DNA from: CAVWQV01 sp963757115
GTDB lineage: Bacteria; Pseudomonadota; Alphaproteobacteria; Acetobacterales; Acetobacteraceae
Length of the DNA stretch: 64,000 nt
Assembly (NCBI GenBank): GCA_963757115.1
Contig: CAVWQV010000004.1
Span: 124,001-188,000 of the forward strand
Reading direction: 5' to 3'
In this document: positions 57,810 through 64,000 of the stretch, piece after piece
Numbering within the stretch: position 1 is the stretch's first letter
Layout of the letters: each line of letters starts with the position of its first letter
The notes under the pieces: generated by a model
Databases searched by the model: none
What the model was told of the DNA's origin: nothing
Seen by the model: the letters and a program-made list of their open reading frames with translations, nothing else
Program-made: the position numbers and the translations under genes

Positions 57810-58942
57810 ATGGTCGAGAACGCCTTGCCAGACGATCCAACGCCCGCCGAGCTGCGCGCGACGCCGCTCGATGCGCTGCACCGGGCGTTGGGCGCCCGGA
57901 TGGTGCCGTTCGCCGGCTGGTCGATGCCGCTCCACTACAAGAGCGGCATCGTCGCCGAGCACGGGCATTGCCGCACACAGGCGGCATTGTTCGACGTATC
58001 GCACATGGGCCAGGCCACGCTGCGGGGCAGCGCCGCGGCGAGCGTCCTCGAGTCGCTCGTGCCGGGCGACATGGTGGGGCTGGCACAGGGACGGCAGCGC
58101 TACACTCTGCTGCTCAACGAGGCGGGCGGTATCCGCGACGACCTGATGATTGCCCGGCATGGCGAGGACCGGTACCTCCTCGTCGTCAACGCATCCCGCC
58201 AGGAGGACGATTTCCGCCACATCGCGGCGTCCATCCCGGAGTCGCTGCGTTTCGAGGTGCTGGAGGGGCGTGCCCTCCTCGCCCTGCAAGGGCCGAAGGC
58301 GGCCGCCGTGCTGGCCCGGCTCAGCCCCGAAGCGGCGGCTATGCGGTTCATGGACAGCCGCCTGCTCGATCTCGCCGGCATTCCCTGCGTCGTGTCCCGT
58401 TCGGGCTACACGGGCGAGGACGGGTTCGAGATTGCCTTTGACGGGGATCGGGCCGTCGAGCTTGCCGAACGGCTCCTGGCGAGCCCGAAGTTGCCCCCGC
58501 CGGGCTCGGCGCGCGCGACTCGCTGCGGCTCGAGGCTGGGCTGCCGCTGTACGGGAACGACATCGACGACCTGACCTCTCCGGTGGAGGCCGGGCTCACC
58601 TGGACGATCGGCCCGCGCCGCCGCGCGGCTTGGGACTTTCCGGGCGCCCCGGCGATCCGCGATCAGCTGGAGATCGGTCCGCATCGCCGCCTCGTCGGCA
58701 TCCGGCCGGATGGCCGGGCGCCGGCGCGGGCGGGGACACTGATCGTCGCGGCGGACGGTACCGGCGCCGGCACCGTGACTTCCGGCGGCTTCGCGCCAAG
58801 CCTGAACGCGCCGGTGGCGATGGGCTACGTCCGCAAGGACTTGGTGGCGGACGGCACGCCGCTCTTCCTGACCGTGCGCGGGGCCAACCTGCCCGCGCGT
58901 GTCGTGCCATTGCCGTTCGTACCCCATCGCTACCAACGCTGA
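57810..58942 (+). CDS. gcvT: glycine cleavage system T protein, one frameshift
   Basis: About 377 residues. Aminomethyltransferase that takes the methylene group from the H protein to tetrahydrofolate. Family blocks: GARMVPFAGWSMPLHY, FDVSHMGQATLRG, SRSGYTGEDGFEIAF. The frame changes near 58503; downstream resumes GARDSLRLEAGLPLYGND and ends KDLVADG...FVPHRYQR. Start ATG at 57810, after the riboswitch. Followed 11 bp later by gcvH. Confidence 0.92.
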
Positions 58943-58953
58943 AGGGACCGACC

Positions 58954-59341
58954 ATGCCAGATCCGACCGCCGAGACCCGCTACACCGCCGACCACGAATG
59001 GGTGCGCTTGGAGGGCGATGTGGCGACGGTCGGCATCACGGATCACGCGCAAGCAGGCGCTCGGCGACATCGTATTCATCGAACTCCCGGAACCGGGCCG
59101 TGCAGTCGCCGCGGCCGAAGCCTGCGCGGTGGTGGAAAGCGTCAAGGCCGCGAGCGACGTGTACTCGCCGCTGACCGGCCACGTCGGCGCCACCAACGAG
59201 GGCGTGGTCACCGATCCCTCGCTGGTCAATCGGGAGGCGATGGGCGAGGGCTGGCTGTTTCGCATCGAGGGCGTGTCGGCCGGCGAATTCGCCGGTCTGA
59301 TGGACGCGGCGGCCTATCGGGCGCTGCTGGACCAAGCCTGA
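58954..59341 (+). CDS. gcvH: glycine cleavage system H protein, one frameshift
   Basis: About 128 residues corrected. Lipoyl domain with the modified Lys in AVVESVKAASDVYSPL. Opening TRYTADHEWVRLEGDVATVG is typical. One extra C at about 59050 breaks the frame between ITDHA and KQALGDIVFIELPE. It carries the aminomethyl intermediate between P, T and L proteins. ATG at 58954 with GAAGGGACC upstream. Its stop overlaps gcvP as TGATG. Confidence 0.92.
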
Positions 59342-62209
59342 TGGACGCGCTCGCGGAACTCGGCCGTCTCGAAGCGCATGACGGCTTCGTCGCCCGCCAT
59401 ATCGGCCCGTCCGAGGCGGACATCGCGGCGATGCTGCCGCTTGTCGGCGCGGCGTCGCTCGACGATCTGGTCCGCCGCACAGTCCCCGTCGCGATCCGCA
59501 CGGCGGCCGCGCTCGACCTCCCGCCGCCTATCGACGAGGCCGGCGTGCTCGCCGAGCTTGCGACGATTGCTTCGCGCAACGCTCCGGTCAAATCGCTGAT
59601 TGGCCTTGGCTACTACGGCACTGACACGCCGCCGGTGATCCGTCGGAACGTGCTCGAGAATCCGGCCTGGTACACCGCCTACACGCCGTATCAGGCGGAG
59701 ATCGCGCAAGGTCGGCTGGAGGCGCTGCTTAACTTCCAGACAATGATCGCCGAACTCACGGGCTTGCCGATCGCCAACGCGTCCTTGCTCGACGAGGCCA
59801 CCGCGGCGGCCGAGGCAGTGGCAATGGCGCACGCCCTCTCCAAGGCGAAGTCGGACACGATTGCCGTGGCGACCGATGTGCACCCGCAGACCCGCGCCGT
59901 ACTCCAGACGCGCGCCGCGCCGCTTGGCTGGCGGCTGGTGGACGTAGCACCGGGCGACCTTTCCGGCATCGGCGCTGCCAACCCGTTCGCGCTCGTGCTG
60001 CAGTACCCGGGCAGCACCGGGGCGATCCGATCGCTCGATGAGGAGATCGCCGCGGCACAGGCGGTGGGCGCGCTCGCCATCGTCGCCGCAGATCCGCTCG
60101 CGCTTGCTCTGCTGACCCCGCCCGGTGAAATGGGTGCGGATGTGGTGGTCGGTTCGGCGCAGCGCTTCGGTGTGCCGATGGGGTTTGGAGGCCCGCACGC
60201 GGGCTTCTTCGCCACCCGCGATGCGTTCCGCCGCGCGATGCCGGGGCGCTTGGTCGGCGTCAGCGTCGACGCCGCCGGGCAGCTCGCGCTCCGCTTGGCG
60301 CTGCAAACCCGCGAACAGCACATTCGCCGCGAGAAGGCCACCTCCAACATCTGCACCGCCCAGGTGCTGCTGGCGGTGATGGCGTCCATGTACGCCGTGT
60401 GGCACGGGCCGGACGGACTGCGCCGAATTGCGCAGCGCGTGAACCTCCAGGCCCGCCTGCTCGCCGACTGCGCCAGGGCGGCGGGACTGCGGCTCCGGCA
60501 CGACGACTTCTTCGACACGGTCGCAATCGAGACCGAGCGCGCCGATCTGCTGATCGCCGCCGCCCTCGAGGCGGGTTTCAATTTTCGGCGCATCGACGCG
60601 ACCGGCGTCGGCATTTCCCTCGACGAGACGGTCACACGCGAGGAACTCGAACGGCTCGCTGACGTGCTTGGGGCTCCGCTTGGCTCTGCTGCGCCCAGTC
60701 TCCCGGCCGCCCTGCTGCGTGGCTCCGCATTCCTCAGCCAGGCAGTGTTCGGTAGCTACCATTCCGAGCACGAGATGCTGCGCTACCTGCGGCGACTGGC
60801 GGACAAGGACCTCGCTCTCGATCGCGGCATGATCCCGCTCGGCTCCTGCACCATGAAGCTGAACGCGACCGCCGAGATGATGCCAATCTCCTGGCCGGGC
60901 TTTGCCTCGATCCATCCGTTCGCGCCGGCCGATCAAACCGAAGGCTATGTCACCCTGATCGCGCAACTCGGCGATTGGCTGCGTGAGGCGACGGGGTTCG
61001 CGGCCGTGTCCGTGCAGCCGAACGCCGGCTCGCAGGGCGAATACGCCGGGCTGCTGGCGATCCGGGCGTTTCACGCTTCGCGCGGAGAGGGCGAGCGCGA
61101 CGTGTGCCTGATCCCGTCGAGCGCGCACGGCACCAATCCTGCCAGCGCGGCGATGGCCGGCCTGCGTGTGGTCGTGGTCGGCTGCGACCGCGACGGCAAC
61201 GTCGATCTGGCGGACCTGCGCGCCAAGGCCGAGCAGCACGGTCCGAGGCTTGCCGCGCTGATGGTGACGTATCCAAGCACGCACGGAGTGTTCGAGGCCG
61301 ACATCCGCGCGATCTGCGAGGCGGTCCACGCTGAAGGCGGCCAAGTCTACATGGATGGCGCCAACATGAACGCGCAGGTGGGCCTCACCAGCCCCGCTGC
61401 GATCGGCGCCGACGTGTGTCACCTCAATCTCCACAAGACGTTCTGCATCCCGCACGGCGGCGGTGGCCCGGGTGTCGGCCCGATCGGCGTCGCCGCGCAC
61501 TTGGCACCGTTCCTGCCGAATCACCCGCTGCGCCCGGACGCCGGGCCTGCCACCGGCGTCGGCCCCGTCGCGGCGGCACCATTTGGCAGCGCGCTGATCT
61601 TGCCGATCAGCTACGCGTATATCCGCATGATGGGTTCGGCGGGCCTCGCCCGCGCCTCGGCCGTCGCAATCCTGAACGCGAACTACGTCGCGGCACGCCT
61701 CCGCCCGCATTATCCTGTGCTGTACCTCCGGGCCCGACGGATTGGTGGCGCACGAGTGCATCGTCGATTGCCGGGCCTTCCGACAGTCGGCCGGGATCGA
61801 GGTGGAGGACGTTGCCAAGCGGCTGCAGGATTACGGCTTCCATGCCCCGACCATGTCCTGGCCGGTCGCGGGCACCTTGATGATCGAGCCAACCGAAAGC
61901 GAGGATCGCGCGCAGATCGACCGTTTTTGCGACGCCATGATCGCCATCCGGCGCGAGATCGCCGACATCGAGGCAGGCCGGTCGGACCGCTCCGACAACC
62001 CACTCAAGCACGCGCCGCACACGGCGCAGGCGCTGGCGGTCGAGCCTTGGCCGCACACCTATTCGCGCGCCGTCGCCGCGTTCCCCTTGCCGTGGGTCGC
62101 CGCCGCGAAGTACTGGCCGCCCGTCGCGCGCGTGGACAACGCATATGGCGACCGCAACCTCGTCTGCACCTGCGCGCCAATGGAGAGCTACGCCGCCGCT
62201 GCCGACTGA
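59341..62209 (+). CDS. gcvP: glycine dehydrogenase (decarboxylating) P protein, one frameshift
   Basis: About 956 residues, the one-piece (P1 and P2 fused) form. PLP-dependent decarboxylase of glycine. Opening ARHIGPSEADIAAMLPLVG; LIGLGYYGTDTPPVI; PLP Lys in LHKTFCIPHGGGGPGVGPIG. One extra C at about 61727 (TACCTCCGGG) breaks the frame; without it the reading is VLYSGPDGLVAHECIVD and continues to the stop at 62209. Third gene of the riboswitch-controlled gcv operon. No lpd gene for the L protein is in the window. Confidence 0.95.
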
Positions 62210-62250
62210 CCCCGGCTGTTGCTGATCCGGTCCGGCCGTCGCACCATGCC

Positions 62251-62279
62251 CCTCTCGCCCAACAGGGCGGCGAGGGGAG
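62251..62279. repeat. imperfect inverted repeat after gcvP
   Basis: CCCCTCTCGCCC / GGGCGGCGAGGGG around an AACA loop, in the 78-bp gap between gcvP and the next gene. It can fold into a strong hairpin and may end the gcv transcript. Its base makeup resembles the palindromes at 30233 and 50821. Confidence 0.45.
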
Positions 62280-62287
62280 AAGCAGCG

Positions 62288-63457
62288 ATGTCCAGAATGC
62301 GTTTCGGCATCTTCTTGGCTCCGTTCCATAAGCCCGGCATCAACCCCACCTTGGCGCTCGAAGGCGATCTCGAGCTGGTTCGGTGGCTCGATCGGTGCGG
62401 CTACGACGAGGCTTGGTTCGGCGAGCACCATTCCGCCGGCACCGAGATAAGCGCCTCGCCCGAAATCTTCATCGCCGTAGCCGCCGAGCGGACCCGACAC
62501 ATCCGGCTCGGCACGGGCGTGGTCAGCGTCTCGTACCACAACCCGCTCTGGACCGCGGAGCGGATCGTCATGCTCGACCATCTGACGCGCGGGCGCGTGA
62601 TGTTCGGTGCCGGGCCGGGATCGTTGCCGACGGACGGCACCATGATCGGGCTTTCGCAGTCGCAGACCCGCGAGCTGCTGGAGCAGGGTCTTGACGTCAT
62701 CATGCGGCTGTTCACCAGCGAGGAGCCGGTGACATTCCGCAATGACCGCTGGGATTTGCAGGACGCTCGGCTGCACCTCCGGCCGTATTCGGACCCGTTG
62801 TTTGATGTGGCGGTTGCTGCGGTTTCGTCGCCGACCGGGGCGCGGCTGGCGGGGCGGCATGGTGTGGGCCTGTTGTCGATCGGCGCGACGACGGCGGCCG
62901 GCTTCGACGCGCTCGCGCATCACTGGGGCATCCTGGAGGAGCAGGCAAAGCGACACGGCAAGGCAGTCGACCGCTCGAAGTGGCGCTTAGTCGGACTGGT
63001 CCACTGCGCGGAAACGATGGAACAGGCCTATCGTGACGTGGAATACGGCATCGAGCAGTGGTTCAACTATTTCCAGGCCGTCGCCGCCTTCCCCCAGATG
63101 TCGATGCCGGGCTCGAACGTGAAGGAAATGATTGCGTTCATCAACAATTCGGGCTTGGGCGCCATCGGCACGCCCGAGATGTGCACCGCGCAAATCGAGC
63201 GGCTGCAAGCGCAGTCGAACGGCGGGTTTGGCGCCTATCTGCTGCTTGCGCACAATTGGGCCAACCCGCAAGCGACGCTCCGCAACTACGAGCTGATCGC
63301 ACGTCACGTGATGCCGAAGTTCCAGGGTCACGAGCGCGCCACGACCGGTGCCGCGCAGCGAGCGCAGGCGGCGCGTCCCGCGCTGGCCGAGGTTCACGCC
63401 CAGGCGGTCGAGGCAGCCAACCAGCGCTACGCGGCGGAAGTGGGCGTGCGAGGTTAG
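62288..63457 (+). CDS. LLM-class flavin-dependent monooxygenase (bacterial luciferase family)
   Basis: 389 residues from the ATG at 62288. TIM-barrel luciferase-like fold: MRFGIFLAPFHKPGINPT, CGYDEAWFGEHHSAG, LGTGVVSVSYHNPLWTAERI, and FGAGPGSLPTDGTMIG. Members use reduced FMN to oxidise terpenes, aldehydes or organosulfur compounds; the closest group is limonene-hydroxylase-like. No flavin reductase gene is adjacent. Intact, with GGGGAGAAGC upstream. Substrate unknown. Confidence 0.85.
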   Translation: MSRMRFGIFLAPFHKPGINPTLALEGDLELVRWLDRCGYDEAWFGEHHSAGTEISASPEIFIAVAAERTRHIRLGTGVVSVSYHNPLWTAERIVMLDHLTRGRVMFGAGPGSLPTDGTMIGLSQSQTRELLEQGLDVIMRLFTSEEPVTFRNDRWDLQDARLHLRPYSDPLFDVAVAAVSSPTGARLAGRHGVGLLSIGATTAAGFDALAHHWGILEEQAKRHGKAVDRSKWRLVGLVHCAETMEQAYRDVEYGIEQWFNYFQAVAAFPQMSMPGSNVKEMIAFINNSGLGAIGTPEMCTAQIERLQAQSNGGFGAYLLLAHNWANPQATLRNYELIARHVMPKFQGHERATTGAAQRAQAARPALAEVHAQAVEAANQRYAAEVGVRG

Positions 63458-63465
63458 CCGGTCCG

Positions 63466-64000
63466 TCAGCCTAACTGTACGCCGAGCACCTCGGCGAAGC
63501 TCGTGCGCCCGGCCGGAGTGATTGCGACCGCACGCGTGTCGCGGAGCCGCTCGATCCATCCAAGCTCAAGGCAGCGTGCGGCGAGGGCGGAGCCGAGCGT
63601 GCCAGCGAGATGCGGGCGGCGCTCGCTCCAGTCGAGGCACGGCCGGCAATAAATCCGCCCGGCGCGTCGCGGCGGGAAAATGCCGATGCCGGCGAACATT
63701 GCCTGGCCCTCCTGGGTCAGCTCGCCACCGTCGGCGTCCAGGCGCACGAGCTCACGTTCCTGAAGCGAGTCGGCGATCGCAACCCCGAGCCGTCCGGCCA
63801 GATGATCGTAGCAGGTGCGCGCGGTGCGCAACGCCTCGCCGCCGCGCCACACCCGCGGCCGGGGGTTGGCGGTCAGGCCGGCAACCGCCATCACACCCTC
63901 CACCATCCGCGCCACGAGCGGGGAAGCGATGCGGTGATAGTGATGGCGGCCCCGCTGCTGCATTGCCACCAGCCCTGCGTCGGCGAGCCGTGCCAAATGG
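63466..64000 (-). CDS. ArsR-type winged-helix regulator, truncated by the window edge
   Basis: The C-terminal 178 residues are present; the N-terminus lies beyond 64000. Begins inside the recognition helix region (HLARLADAGLVAMQQRGRHHYH), typical of ArsR/SmtB-like repressors, and continues into a 130-residue C-terminal domain with CRPCLDWSERRPHLAG and CLELGWIERLRDTRAVAI. Such extended ArsR proteins respond to unknown signals. It converges on the luciferase-family gene with an 8-bp gap. Confidence 0.8.
   Translation of the reverse strand, partial: HLARLADAGLVAMQQRGRHHYHRIASPLVARMVEGVMAVAGLTANPRPRVWRGGEALRTARTCYDHLAGRLGVAIADSLQERELVRLDADGGELTQEGQAMFAGIGIFPPRRAGRIYCRPCLDWSERRPHLAGTLGSALAARCLELGWIERLRDTRAVAITPAGRTSFAEVLGVQLG

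Noticed and set aside
59314..61818. An 834-codon minus-strand frame antisense to gcvP
   Set aside because: It has no recognisable domain, and its length follows from high GC and codon structure of gcvP. Similar antisense frames at 17258-18868, 32354-33805 and 34316-35806 were dropped for the same reason.
58150..62331. A 1393-codon frame covering parts of gcvT, gcvH and gcvP
   Set aside because: It mixes a shadow frame of gcvT with the real frames of gcvH (first part) and gcvP, linked by indels. Three separate genes with normal overlaps explain it.
1..64000. Programmed ribosomal frameshifting as the cause of the broken genes
   Set aside because: The sites share no slippery heptamer or downstream structure and occur in genes where frameshifting is not known, such as gcvH and ispH.
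1..64000. CRISPR arrays, insertion sequences, integrases or prophage
   Set aside because: No regularly spaced direct repeats, transposase or integrase motifs were seen. The small HTH gene at 1018 alone is not enough to claim a mobile element.
1..64000. tRNA or rRNA genes
   Set aside because: The larger gaps were read for a T-loop consensus and cloverleaf arms and none was convincing. A tRNA scan program was not available, so a missed gene is possible.

Overview
The window reads as a GC-rich alphaproteobacterial chromosome segment, most likely Rhodospirillales/Acetobacteraceae-like. The pointers are a class I lysyl-tRNA synthetase, the ispH-thrB-rnhA order, a one-piece GcvP, a tandem glycine riboswitch, XoxF-type methanol oxidation and full PQQ synthesis. 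The genus cannot be fixed from this sequence. Reading frames are interrupted by an unusual number of single-base indels. They hit housekeeping genes (ispH, thrB, gcvT, gcvH, gcvP, a DinG helicase) as often as accessory ones, and in most cases dropping one base restores a normal protein. I therefore treat most as sequence errors in a draft assembly and annotate the broken genes as single loci.

Layout. 1-7 kb: end of a CelD-type acetyltransferase, a small HTH protein, a Cys-rich small protein, a cyclase/ATPase regulator and a cyclopropane-fatty-acid-synthase-type methyltransferase. 6.6-27.9 kb: a large methanol/alcohol oxidation island. It holds a repeat-containing secreted peptide, a LutA/PedA-type binding protein, pqqBCD, a LysR regulator and a 25-codon pqqA on the opposite strand, pqqE, xoxF-xoxG-xoxJ, a Tat-exported Rieske protein, a second PQQ dehydrogenase, a two-gene molybdenum hydroxylase (2Fe-2S plus molybdopterin subunits), a second small secreted protein, a GH39-like glycosidase, an ABC-2 exporter pair (LutE/LutF, PedB/PedC type) and a complete NitT/TauT-type ABC importer. 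28-38 kb: DUF1445 hydro-lyase, MFS transporter, cupin, potassium channel, GH15 glucanohydrolase, an MgtC remnant, alpha/beta hydrolase, TerB-like protein and DinG-like helicase. 38-52 kb: lysK next to an MprF-like membrane protein, YidB-like protein, Tyr/Asn-repeat lipoprotein, glgX, rlmJ-gpsA-murJ, and a CapD/WbpM-type dehydratase with a DegT aminotransferase. 52-64 kb: a lipoprotein plus a membrane ATPase with an altered Walker A motif, ispH-thrB-rnhA, a lipoprotein, the glycine riboswitch with gcvT-gcvH-gcvP, a luciferase-family oxidoreductase and an ArsR-type regulator cut by the right edge.

How the island may work. PqqA-E supply PQQ. XoxF has the Asp-x-Asp pair that marks lanthanide-dependent enzymes, and it would pass electrons to XoxG with XoxJ as helper. 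The second PQQ dehydrogenase also has the Asp-x-Asp pair but lacks the adjacent cysteine pair. It sits between a Rieske protein and an exported molybdenum hydroxylase, which suggests a periplasmic alcohol to aldehyde to acid route with its own electron carrier. The Lut/Ped-type and NitT-type transporters are candidates for handling lanthanide, cofactor or substrate. The most unusual points are the split pqq cluster with an inverted pqqA-lysR unit, and the Rieske/quinoprotein/molybdoprotein block.
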